Positions 48,327 to 59,482 of a stretch of DNA of 64,000 bases are shown piece after piece. Below the pieces are notes generated by a model. That model did not search any database and was not told the origin of the DNA. It worked only from the letters and a program-made list of their open reading frames with translations. The DNA is from Lutjanus erythropterus (lineage: Eukaryota > Chordata > Actinopteri > Lutjaniformes > Lutjanidae). A program made the position numbers and the translations under genes. Location of the stretch: assembly GCA_020091685.1 (NCBI GenBank), contig CM034613.1, forward strand, positions 18,493,240 to 18,557,239, read 5' to 3'. Positions within the stretch are counted from its first letter, which is position 1. Every line of letters starts with the position of its first letter.

Positions 48327-50369
48327 CTGTGATTGAAGAGAGCACAGCAAACAGGGTGTTGAGTAGAGAGATAAGCTACATATGCTAAAAATATGTAAGC
48401 CCTGACTTCAGGGTGCTTTGGATAAAACACGAGATGTCTTTATGAAATGCAGATCATTTAACATCTAAATTAAATATTGCTGATGCAGACTAAGGCAGAA
48501 ATACAGGACACGTTTCACACATGCACAGTAGATTGGCGTCTATAGTGACCACAATGACAAGTGCACGCTGTCTCAACAAATTGGGGGTACATGAATGTTC
48601 GCACAGAGCACCTCCTGATGAGGAAATTTATGTCACACGGACCCGAGAGGAAAGTCTAATTTCGGCTGAAGGACGTAATGCTATGTGTGCTACCAATTTC
48701 CTCAACTAGCTGAGAAGGCTAGCTCATTTTTCATTGGAAACACTTGACTTTTCTGTATTATGTTTGCATAGGTTTACACTTGGGGCACCAAAAATGTACT
48801 TTGATCACTTGGTGACCTGTGAGGCCAAAAATATTAGTATCTACTCCTGGCACGGGTCGTCCTCTTCCACGAGGCTGCACGACCCTGCATCTACAGTAGC
48901 CCGTAATGGGCAAACCAAACATTGGCTCTAGTATTGCAGCCGCCGTAGTTTCTCCAACTCTTTTGTAAGAGGAGGGTGAGGTGAGTGGTAGTCAGTCATT
49001 CCTAGATACCAATAACTCCGACACACTGGTCCTTTCAATATACTTTTTTTTTTTCAGGGACTCTGACTCATTAGATTTCCATTTCAGTGGGGACTAATCA
49101 TTGCTATATACACCTGCATTCATATGTATCGCCTCTGCCAACACTTACAAGGCCAAGAATATTACTAATCACCACACTGACGTCAATGAGAACAACAGAA
49201 AAGGTTAGAGAAGGCAGACTCAACACTGTGATGTTGAAAAAGGTGTGTGCAAGATTTTCACTGCACAAAAGTCAAAGAGATCTGAAGAAAAGAGAACAGG
49301 TTTGCTGTTGGTTCTCTTGTGACCAGGAAATGAGCCAGACGTCACTCTTCAACATTGAAGTAGCATTTGGCTCATTTCCTGTAATGCGATAAAAACATTA
49401 CGTTTATTACTTTGCAACGTTAGGATGCATTTAAACACATTTTGTTACTTGTTACTAATGTCTCAGGCGTTTGCTTGTTAGTTTTGATGACTTAATCTGA
49501 CAAGTATTACATACACTAATGGAAAGCAGTGACAATGCTGTTTGTACATAATAAAAAAGCTTTTAAAGATGATTAGCGTTCTGATAGGCCACTATGCCAG
49601 GTTCACCTTCAATTCATAGTTCATGTTGGTCTCTTGGCAACTCTGTCAGTGTTTTAAAACCTTGACCAGACTTCTTATATGTAGGAATGAAGAAACAAAC
49701 TGTTCCTTTCTCCTCCAAGACACTGACCTTCACTTCACTGGCTCCATGCCTTCGTTTATGCCATCCTAGCTTTGAAAATGTCCTTCATTGTGCCTGCTCA
49801 ATTAGCATAGGATAAAATTGTGGTGTATTCTTTTAACCCCCATCGTCTTCCTCACCCTCGGCCCGCGATAATCTCTCACAAGACTTCCTGTTGTGTAATT
49901 AGCATATTAAAGAAGATACCCCGTGTGGCTACGTGGCTGTATTTATCATCGCCAACCAGATGCAATTAGAACACATAAATAAAATAATTTACGGCAGTGG
50001 GTGCCAGCCCACATTTCAACAGGTTTCAAGGGCTGTGTGCTCTGGTTGGGTGGGGGAGATAATGTAGGGGACAGAGCTGTGAATGATCTAACCCTGCATG
50101 CTTGAAGCAGGCTAATTGCTGTGAAGAAGAGGACAAGCAATCTGCTAATTAACTAATAATGGAAGAGCAAGGAAGATGAGCAGTGGGAGTAAAGCCTTAC
50201 AGGATGTATTGCTTTCCTTTAGGCTTTTTAAATGACAAGGGCTGCAGGGCACAGCCTTAAATGTTAAAGTGTAGGAGGCCTGAAAGCACAAGATAATTAT
50301 CAGATCTGACGCTCCAGGCACAACATTTGGGTTGTTATTTGCATTATGCAGTATTATAATGCTGCATAA

Positions 50370-50886
50370 TACACCCTTAGAAATAGGCATTCCAAAGGGG
50401 TTTTTTTCTGAAGGGCTGAGGCTCTAACTAGAACCATTTGCTTCTGAGGAACTGTTTTATGACAAAAGGGTTTGGCAAGGGTCCTTTGTGAGTCTAAAGG
50501 TTCCATTAAGAACTCTTTTCATCCAAAATGTTTTTGGAAGAAATATTTCTTCAAGTATTATTGAATTTCTTTAAGAACTCTTTCATCAGATGTTTTTTTT
50601 GTACCATAATATAAAAGGGTTCTTGGTAGAACCCCATGAATGGGTTCAAGATAAAACCCTTGGAATACATAAAGGTTCTTGGAAGAACTCCCTGAACTCC
50701 CCGAGGTGTTCTGGGTAAAACCTTTCACATATAGTTCTTATGTTTAGTTCTTGGCAGAACTCTCTGAGTTTTCTAAGTGGAACCTTTATAAAAGTTTCTA
50801 TCAGGAACCGAAAAAGGGTTCTCCTATGGGAACAAACTGAAGAACCCTTTATGGGTCGAGTTAGGATCTTTCTTTCTAAGGGTGTA
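50370..50886 (+). mobile_element. TA-flanked MITE, shorter copy
   Basis: Left end TA/CACCCTTAGAAATAGG and right end CTTTCTAAGGGTG/TA form perfect terminal inverted repeats over about 12 bp with matching TA flanks. This is the clearest evidence for the element boundaries. About 515 bp, so it has fewer interior units than the copies near 870 bp. Confidence 0.78.
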
Positions 50887-51878
50887 CAAATAACAACCTC
50901 TTTTTTCAGATAGTGTCCATGAACCAGAACCAGTTTTAATTCGCTGATTGCAGCTGCATTACACATCAGATTCAACAGGATGGTAAGAACAGAAGTCAGC
51001 TGCCAAATTGATCGTCCTCAGCAATTAAGAAGCGAGACATATATCTCCATAATGAAACACTGCCAAACTCTGACATTTCTGAAGATGGTAGAGAAAATTG
51101 GAAGGGCCTATTTTCAAGCCGGCTGAGATGAAACACGGGGACCTCGCACCAGTGAAGTGGTAATTTCGATGGGTGTAAGCGTCGCCTTTCTTTCCATCTG
51201 CCTACTTTCACAATTTTGGGGCTCATGACATCACTTGCATTGAAATTGGTTGTGAAGTGCACTAGAGGGGAGTGTCACTTCAAATTAGATGGTGTGGTGC
51301 AATTTTGGTGTCCAAAACCTGGCAAGGGAACAAGTCATTAGTGATGAATTTTTATCGATGGAACAGCTCTAGCAATTGTCTCCCCATGACATTAAGGAGG
51401 TGTCAGTGAGAAATATAAATTCATTTTTAAAGGCTGACATTGCCTTAAATTTCAGATTGTTTTTACAGGGCAGAGAGACAATTCTTGTTATTGGTGGTTT
51501 TCGTAGCTCTCTGTAATTCGGGGACTTTGCTTGGGCTGGTGACGAGCAAATTATAGTAGACTTCACAACCACACTGACAGCTACCTAGAGCAAATTGACT
51601 TTGAGACCAAAATAAAAAGTGTGTTTACCATTTATCAACTTTGATAAAAAATGTCTTTTGCAATCTAGAGTTCTGAGACCATTATGCTAATATTTTCTGT
51701 GAATTCATCAATCTAACATCTGAGATAAATCCAAGAACCCTTCCCACCACGCTCAGTTTGCAATATTATCCCCTTTTAAATGACAATTAGTGAATTATGG
51801 ATACCAAAATTCATGTACATAAAGCTGCACTGTTATCTCCCTAAAGCGTAAGCCTGGAGGGAGTTGTGCGTTGGGCCG

Positions 51879-51897
51879 TGTGTGTGTGTGTGTGTGT
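51879..51897. repeat. GT microsatellite
   Basis: (GT) run of about nine units followed by a diverged TTTGTGT. Confidence 0.85.
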
Positions 51898-51929
51898 TTG
51901 TGTATTATGTGTCCATCTTTCATAGGCTG

Positions 51930-52260
51930 TTCTCAGTTTTGAAGCTAAAAGCTTGAAGATACTGATATCACATGAAACTGAAAGAGCTAATTCATTCATT
52001 CATTGGTACCAACTATGCCATATCAGTTTGTCAGGAAAGGGGCTAAATAACACCCAAAAGTTAAGCTAAATTTTGGCGAGGGAAAAACTGCCATGGGGTC
52101 TCTTGACATCTCACCTCAAGATGTCTGTATGAAAATGGGTTCTATGGATAGCCAAGAGACTCACTTTTTTACCCACTTTATGCTAATCTCATGCAGTTTT
52201 GGGACAAAAAAATATGTGTTTTTTGCAATAAAAATTGTGTATATAAATATTTCTCCATAC
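51930..52260. repeat. Dispersed repeat (GGCGAGGGAAAAACTG family)
   Basis: Words TTGGCGAGGGAAAAACTG, CTCACCTCAAGATGTCTG, ATGAAAATGGGTTCTATGG and CACTTTATGCTAATCTCATG follow the order of a widespread fish repeat that I recognise. No coding content. Confidence 0.55.
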
Positions 52261-54360
52261 TGGCCCCCCTAAACAGTATTGGAATCACGTAACTTGGGTA
52301 TGACTGGAAAGCTGAAGACTCTTGTGAATTTCCCAGAGTAGCTATGTCAATGTAGTGACACAATTTTTGGAAACTTGAACATGATACCAGGTTACTTGTC
52401 CGAATAAAATTAAGTACAATAAGTACAATACAATAGTTGAAGAGAAACATTAGCATTAATTTGAAGGTCTGTTTTTGGTCACCTGGTGAACAAAATCCAA
52501 CAGTTACTCTGCTTTTAGCTCTGTTTTGTTCTCCACCAACTGCTGAAAAATGCCTGGTTCTTAAGCTGCTAGACGTACTACGTTCTTCAATAGCTAGTCC
52601 AGATGGAACAGCATGGTAGGTGGAACATAATGTTGGGAGGGATTTGATTTGAATATTGAAAAGTTGGCAAGTCAACCCAACATGCTGTCACTAGCTAGCT
52701 AACTAATGAATCATGTCATATTATTGGTTAAAGTAGATCATATTTTGTGCTACACCAAGATATTTGGATGTTTTTTTTTTACAGAAAAATAAAAAGAAAT
52801 TGATGTTTTTGTTGTTGGAATTTGTTGTCAAACAGGTGCACAATATGAGTGTGGATGTGATATAAAAAGGTTAAAAAAGACATTTTTCATTTCATATCGA
52901 GTTTAACTTTGTCTGTTGGACAGGAAGCTGTTTTATTAGAGCTTTTTCACTACTTAAATATCTGACACTGCCAAAAACGGGGATTGTGAGACTGTCATTT
53001 GCAGGTCTTAAAGTGAAAACACTAAACTAAAAGAGCTTAAAACATTCTGTTAGGCTGAGAGCAACTGCAGAGCAGAGTGATAATTCTTTGTGGGCTCATT
53101 TTTTTCACATTATACATTTGTCATTTGATCCACTGTTCATATAAAAAAACATTTAAGTGGAGCTTTAAGAAACCTGCAGTAATTCCATAGTGCTTAGTCA
53201 TCTCCTCAAGAGGTATCTGCCCTTTCCCCCCCATTCTTGCACACTTATTCAACAATGAAGCAGCGTCCGAGCTAATCTGGAAATCATAGTTCATAAATTG
53301 TAGTCGTCACACTGCACAGAGAGCTTGGAGGGGAAAAAAAAGGCTCATTCTGAATCTACTGTAGGCAGGCCATCGTAATTATCTCCTAACCCCGGCGCGG
53401 TCTCCCTCTCTAACTCAGGGCTGTCGTCAGCACCTGATCACTACATAAATACCTGCTGGAAGATTGGGCCCGAGCAACAGCGGTGGATGGAATAAAACTG
53501 CTGCTATGTGGTGATTGGTGGCAACCACTGAATTGCCTGTATAATGTCAGGAGTTGTGGTTATGGCGCTGCATGATAATTTGCTGCAGAGCGATGTATTC
53601 CAACTACTTTCCAATGAAAGCGTTGATCACGTCTCCGAACAGACAAAATGTAAAATATCATGAAAAGATAATGTTGAGGGATATGCGATAGCTGAAAATC
53701 AGTGGTTATAATCACAGAACAAAACAGTGCACAGTACACAGAGAGCAGTTAGATCCATATGTTGTGATTTAGCACGTCATTAATCTCTCACTCTCATGGG
53801 GAGATAGCTGTAGGATAAGGCACGAGGAAAAAAAATGGTATATCCTCATAAGGGGCTCCCATGGGCCTCCAAATCTGTGCATACTCAAACAAATCCCTCA
53901 TCTATCTATCTGTCTTACGCTTTCCATTGTATTGTCTCTTACTCATCTGTTCTCCCTTTGTCTATGCCGTCTCCGCTCCTCTTTCTCCCACTCCATTGCT
54001 CTGTCCCTCTCACTCTGCCTTATCTCTCCCGGCTCTCTCTTCTGCATCTTGTCGGAAAATAAAAAAAATCGTGTCTTCCAGCGAGAGGCAAAATGCAATG
54101 CAGCGGCAACCCAACATGTTGAAATTGGAAGGAAGAAAACTGCAGACAAGGTTTCTAGATGCAGTTTTCTGAAATTATCGCGGCAAACATTGTAAACACC
54201 ATTGAACATGTGCTTAGATCCTTAACACGCCCTGCACGTGTTTTCCATATAAATGTCACAGTCACACTTTCTTATTTTACTGTACACAAGTAAGATGTGA
54301 CATGCTGTATTTTCTATTAAATTAGACAAAAAACTGAAATAATATGTTTGTTATTACACA

Positions 54361-54615
54361 GTATTAGACCCTTTATAAGTCTTCAATAGAGGGTAACTAG
54401 GGACACACTACAACAGACCTGTACTGTAAACTAAAATGAATTATTTTCCAAAGTTACACTTTCACAGATCAGTTCTGTTGTAATATGTCTCTAATTACAC
54501 TCTGAGGAGGTTTAATAAGGGTCTAACAGTAGGAAATGCTAAACTTTAGTTTACAGTGCAATTCTGCTGTAATGTGTCCCTAATTATCCTCTAATAAAGT
54601 CTAAAAAGGGTGTAA
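54361..54615. repeat. Repeat with one inverted and two direct units
   Basis: A unit (54363-54435, minus orientation: TTTAGTTTACAGTACAGG ... AGACTTATAAAGGGTC) recurs in plus orientation at about 54466-54530 and 54544-54612 with TCTGCTGTAATGTGTCCCT and CTAATAAAGTCT. The inverted pair can form a stem of about 70 bp. The element may continue to about 54830. Confidence 0.6.
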
Positions 54616-54930
54616 AGGGGCCTTGTACTGTCTAATAAAGAACATTATATATAATTTGCTACAAAGCATAGCTTGTTATGTCTTAGTAATATACCATTAG
54701 GTGTATGTTGTTTAATTAATGTATAACTATTGTCTATTAAACAACATATTATTTCTAGTTTGTGTCCAGTTTGATAAAATGCACAGCTTGTTATGTCTTA
54801 TTACTGTCCTGTATGTAGTGTCTCATCTGGACCACTATGAGGCATGTCATAATGACTACAAGTAAGGGAATTTTAAGTTGCACCTTCACTCCACAAAGCT
54901 AAAGCCATTTTCATTTGTCCGATGACTCAC

Positions 54931-55100
54931 ATGGCAGCATAGGAGAGCTGCTCCTTGGTGAGGTTGAGGGGGTGATTGGACACAGAGATGCCGTACTGTC
55001 GGGGGTCCTGTCCTGCCGGCAGATTTCCCCTCAGGATGGCGTTGTTGGCCACACTGAGGAAGGACACCACGCCGTGCCATGCCTGGTTGTAGAACCACAC
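54931..55100 (-). CDS. abca7: ABCA exon 2: extracellular domain 2, membrane-proximal part
   Basis: 170 nt, phase 0 in and phase 2 out (56 codons plus AT). It starts [10 protein letters not shown] and ends [14 protein letters not shown], then a Met completed by the next exon. VWF-NQ-WH, NNAILR and [11 protein letters not shown] are hallmark blocks of ABCA1/ABCA7 extracellular domain 2. The NLT motif is a candidate N-glycosylation site. Acceptor cctcggcag, donor gtgagt. An overlapping minus-strand reading frame in this interval is a frame shadow of the exon. Confidence 0.93.
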
Positions 55101-55429
55101 CTGCCGAGGTAGAGAGGGGTATTAGCACCGAGAGCAGCATGTGGAGGCTTTGCAGTTGCTTCAGATGTCTCCTAGCAACTACGTCTCACACCGCCATTGT
55201 CAATACATTCAGTGGTGGAGAAAGAATCAAACATGGAGGTTATGAAAGAACTGGCATTTTAAAAGACAGAACTCATAGAGTTCCAGATTAAATCTGGGGT
55301 AGGCAGTTTATTTTTTTCATCAATGGACACAAGTTCCATAATAGCCTTTACGCATAATGTAATTCAAGTGGTCTGACTATTAAGTTTATGGGTTTCTATT
55401 TAACTAAACTACTGCATTAACTACTACTG

Positions 55430-55668
55430 CAATTTTTTTCAAGGACAAACGGTAAAAGATTCTGATTTCAGCTTCTTCAATGTGAATATTTTCTGGTTTC
55501 TTTAGTCCTCTGTGACAGTAAAGTGAATATCTTTGGGTTGTGGTCAAAACAAGACATTTTGGAAACAGTGAAAACCATTTTTTTCTTTCTAGACAACTAA
55601 TCGATTCATCGAGAAAATAATCAAAAGACGAATCAACAATGAAACTAATTGTTAGTTGCAGCCCTAGT
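55430..55668. mobile_element. Dispersed element ending GTTAGTTGCAGCCCTA
   Basis: Contains TGAATATTTTCTGGTTTCTT, AGTCCTCTGTGACAGTAAAG, CAACTAATCGATTCATCGAG and the terminal GTTAGTTGCAGCCCTA. I recognise this layout as a very common non-autonomous DNA-type element of teleost genomes. Confidence 0.65.
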
Positions 55669-58162
55669 TCTGGGAGAAAACTAGACTTCTGCTCCTCCAC
55701 TTGGCTGTTTTCAGGATTTAGAAAATCCAGCCAGTGACAAAAGACTCTGGACAATCACAAGTCGGTAAGATAGTTGGTTGTTGGTTGAATAAAACTCAAC
55801 AATCAACCGCTGTTCACAGTGTTCTGACAACCTGAGAACAAGACTCAACAATCAAACGTACCATTTCCTGTGAGCTAGTTCAGGCAGTCAACACAAGCTG
55901 CACTGTCATACACACACAACGTGCTTCACTCTCCATAGTAATATACCGAACGCACCCTCTAAATCTGGTTGTCTATTTAAAAAAAAAATTCCCATCTCTC
56001 CCTCTGCCTGTCAGTGCCGCTGATGCCTTGCATCAGTATTGCTGCCTGTTCTTCTGTGTTCTGCTGCTGTAATAAACATCTTGAATATGTGAGCTGTCTG
56101 ACTGAACTATCTTTCTCCAGAATTATTTACAGCGCCTTTAAACAGCCTTATCATGGGATGAGTTTATTTCTCAAAAAGGTTGTCTTATTTTTAGCTTTGC
56201 AGAGTCGCAACTTGTGCCAACCCAGTCTACTAAAAGAAATGTTTTTCCTTTTTAGGGGTACAAAACAAAGACAGGACAGAATCTGTCTCCTACTTGTACT
56301 GTAACAGCTGAGTTGTTACAATCAGCTGTTGTGAAGGGCTCTTGTTGTAAGAGTGGTGCACCACCAGTATGGCCACCAGTAATTATGTCAAATCACTCAG
56401 AAACCAAGTCCACAAGTGAAGAAGCTGAGGAATGATTGCAGGTGACCATGAGTAGTTTTGTGTCATTTGAAGACACACTAAAGTTCTTTAAGTACAGTAT
56501 TGTGTTACTCCTCCCATAGATATTTCTTGCTCTGTATTTTTGTGTGTTTATATATCTTGTGATGGCTTGAATGCAGTCAGAGATAAAATAGATTTTTGTC
56601 CACGTATAAAAGGAGTTCCGGTGAGAGGGGTCAAATAATCGCTCAAACATTTTCCAGAGCAACATAGTGTTCTATAAGAATAAGGGACACAACTGTCAAC
56701 CGTTACTTTTTCATTTAATAGAAGATAAAGGGGCTGTGATGACTGCCAAACCCCCGATATGGCAGAGCATGGCAGCCGCGGAGACAGAGCAGAAAGCATT
56801 TCTGCACACTTTCTTTTAAATGTAAGTGATTCTGTGAGTGTGTGGCTGCTGGGGTGTAGAAGAAAAAGAATGGATGAAAGGGAGTAGGAGTGGGAGAGGA
56901 CACCCCGCTGATAGTGCAGCGCTAATTAAGAGTGGATGGGGTTTGAGTGTCAGCCTAACATAACACTGCATCACAGAGGAGGATATGGAGAAACTCGAGT
57001 GCACACGCGGACGTGCACGCACACAAATGCTCGCGTCTCTCTCGGCTTGTTTGTGACTCACTTTCTCTTTGTTCTTACTGTATCTCAGACTCACGGAGAT
57101 TGATATTGTTTTCAATATTATATTTCCTTCATCCTGCAGTTTCCGGAAGATCGGCAGCTTAGATACTGTTTGATGTATTAACGATAGCATATAGTAAAGA
57201 GCACAAGTGTGTCTGTTAAAGAATAAGGGTGGTATGAAGGGAGTGAAAAATATGTGGGTAGATGTGATGGCAGGAAATTATTTAATTTCCACTTCTGAAA
57301 CTACTTTAAATATCAATCTGTTTAGAGGAGGAGCGGAACTGTAGTGAGATATTTGTATGAGATAATAACTTCAACAGTAAATACCAATCTATTCCAGTGG
57401 TGGAGAGTACAAATACATAAATATTGTACTGGATTTGTTTGAGGTTTTTGTTCTTTCTTTGTATTTCCATTTTCTTCTACTTTGTAGTTCTACTCCACTG
57501 CATGTACTTCACAAGTATAGTTAGTAGTTACTCATTCAGATGATCTTACATAAACAATTACAGTTAGGGTTGTAACATTAACATACTTACATAATTTTGA
57601 CATAGTGTGCTCTTCACAGGACAACTTTTGACTTTTTGAATGAATTGATGCTTCAAAAAAATCCAACAAGTAATACAAGGGCCAGCATCCGTTCAGGTTC
57701 AAGGATGGATTGATATTGGCATGTTCTATGTTGTTTTACTGTTCATTTTGTGGTTTAACCTTAGCATGTTAAGTGGCTACTTCCACGTCTTTGGACTGAT
57801 GTTGCAATATTGGCGGACTTTACATTTGCAACATTAAAGCTGATTTGAAGCCAACTAGATAAGGAGAGCGGTAGGTTGGATTCCGGTAACCGTTTTTTCA
57901 TGTTGCTTTTTGTGAAGGTTTACACTGCGGTGCGAGCTGTGTTAGCTTTGCTGTTGTGCAGAAAACCTGGTCTGTGATCCTCCCATTGTTGTGTTTGTGT
58001 TTCTGCTCTATATAAACGGCCAACAGACAACGCTACACTTACAGTTACTGCACAAAATTACTTCACTTATCATAAAAAAGAAAAAGAAAGAATAATGCTA
58101 CTAATACTGCGCGCTGCTGAGCTTACTTAAATATCTGCGGGGGTAATTTGCAAAAGATTAAA

Positions 58163-58338
58163 CCAGTGGTTCCCAACTGTTCTGTTTACAGGAGTGTAAC
58201 TGTGTCCAGCTGAGACCACTTGCCATCTTTCTGATGTCCCGTTGGAGAAGTTGAACCTTTCCCATTAATCATGTCATCACTCCTCTGATTTATTTTGTGA
58301 TCCTTTAGATTGGGAACCGTTGGATAAAACAACCTAAC
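58163..58338. mobile_element. Small element with inverted ends (GGTTCCCAA)
   Basis: Left end AACCAGTGGTTCCCAACTG, right end GATTGGGAACCGTTGG, inverted with about 12 matching positions. About 175 bp, non-coding. Confidence 0.5.
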
Positions 58339-59407
58339 TGTATATATATTCACTCATAACATCAACATTCATCAGCTCTTTTCTTAACATCTATTCATTC
58401 TGTTGAAACAAGGTATTTCTGCACAGTTGTAGATAAAGATTAGGCCACTAATATTATTTATTTATAATATTTGTAGAATTAGATTCTGTGTAGGACTGTT
58501 TCAGACTAGAGTGATCCTTCAAAGAGCTGCAAAGTCCAAAAGTCAAAATCCTTGGGCAAAACAAAAGATAGATGTAATGATTTCTAAAATGGTTTTAGCT
58601 AACAAAATATTCTGCTTCTTCTATATATTTGTTGCCTTTCAAAAACATTTTCACTGCGGCCAAAAAACTGTTTGTTCTCTGGCTTGCCACACACAAAGAG
58701 AGGCACACACCAGTAATAAGAGGACGGTCTCTCTAACAGAACCGCAAATTATATTTATACTGACAAAACTAACAAGTTATTTTCTCTTTTTTGTAAGAAT
58801 AAAAATGCTGATTTTGTTTGAGGATTTTAAATTGTCTTTAGGGGGATGACGTTATAAAGTATGACTACAGACATTCAAAGCTTCATTTGAAAACCTCAGT
58901 AGAAGCTTTAAATAGATATACTGTTTTTGTTTTTGTCCTTGATTTTATGAACACATTCTAAGCAATATGGGTTCTCTGTAGATGCCTTTGGTCTATTCAA
59001 ATAGTCCTGTGATATCAACAAGTTTGCCTCTGAAATATATGAGAACAAATTACCTTAACTGTTAGTTGGGTTTGCACTTATCAAATTTCATTGAAAAAAA
59101 AGGCTTTTAATTATTGAGTTGACTCCCCTCTGCATTCCCTGCAGCAATCTAATATAAATCAATCATCTCTTGAGTTTTATCACCAGAAATAATGAATGTT
59201 TATGTGGAATTCATGGATTATAACTTATCACTGAGTAACCTGCACAAGTAAAAAGGTGAGTAGACCAGTTTTAGGTAGTATGCTTGTGTCCTGTTCTCTT
59301 AATTTCCTCTGTACCTGCCGTATTTCCCCGAGAGAACATTAAACTTTCATCTCATTGGATCAAATTGAACAGTCAGGCAAAGGGAGACACGGCAATTAAT
59401 ATAATAC

Positions 59408-59482
59408 CTTTACGTTGTCCCTGGTCCCAAACTTCTTGAGCAGCATCTCAGCCTTCGGGAGGATCTGATCAGTCACATTATC
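59408..59482 (-). CDS. abca7: ABCA exon 1 of 14 in window: end of extracellular domain 2
   Basis: 75 nt, 25 codons, phase 0 at both ends. Translates from DNVTDQILPK to KKFGTRDNVK. The closing N-V-K before the next exon's V-W-F is the usual join in ABCA1/ABCA7 (NVK/VWFNN). The rest is poorly conserved in the family, so recognition rests on position, phase, length and the last residues. The acceptor is ...ttcattag. The donor is gtatta, a weak match to gtragt. The residues lie in the extracellular loop between the first and second helices of membrane domain 2. The preceding exon was not found up to 64000. Confidence 0.8.

Larger units (their letters stand above)
48327..54930. other. Intron between exons 2 and 3 (6.6 kb)
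   Basis: Contains a probable dispersed repeat (about 48760-49040), a MITE copy (50370-50886), a GT microsatellite (about 51879-51897), two dispersed repeat pieces (about 51930-52260 and 52455-52550), and a repeat with inverted and direct units (about 54361-54615). No exon seen. Confidence 0.78.
55101..59407. other. Intron between exons 1 and 2
   Basis: Contains a dispersed element ending GTTAGTTGCAGCCCTA (about 55430-55668) and a small inverted-end element (about 58163-58338). No exon seen. Confidence 0.78.
9365..59482 (-). other. abca7: ABCA1/ABCA7-clade transporter gene, partial (14 internal exons)
   Basis: Span of the recognised part of one gene on the minus strand. ABCA full transporters are single polypeptides of about 2,100-2,300 residues that move phospholipid or sterol across membranes to lipid acceptors; each half has a membrane domain with a large extracellular loop and an ATPase domain. 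The 14 exons read here encode about 567 residues of the second half: end of extracellular domain 2, membrane helices, and NBD2 through the H-loop. All junctions are GT/AG and in phase. From memory, several residues match mammalian ABCA7 rather than ABCA1: [59 protein letters not shown]1-like positions also occur ([22 protein letters not shown]). I assign abca7 at roughly 60%, with an abca1 paralogue as the alternative. The 5' exons (beyond 64000) and final exons (before 1) are outside the window. No pseudogene signature was found. Confidence 0.85.

Noticed and set aside
50646..50975. 109-codon minus-strand frame
   Set aside because: Mostly the GGTTCT/AGAACC interior of a MITE.
52178..52675. 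165-codon minus-strand frame
   Set aside because: Runs through two dispersed repeat pieces. No domain or splice evidence.
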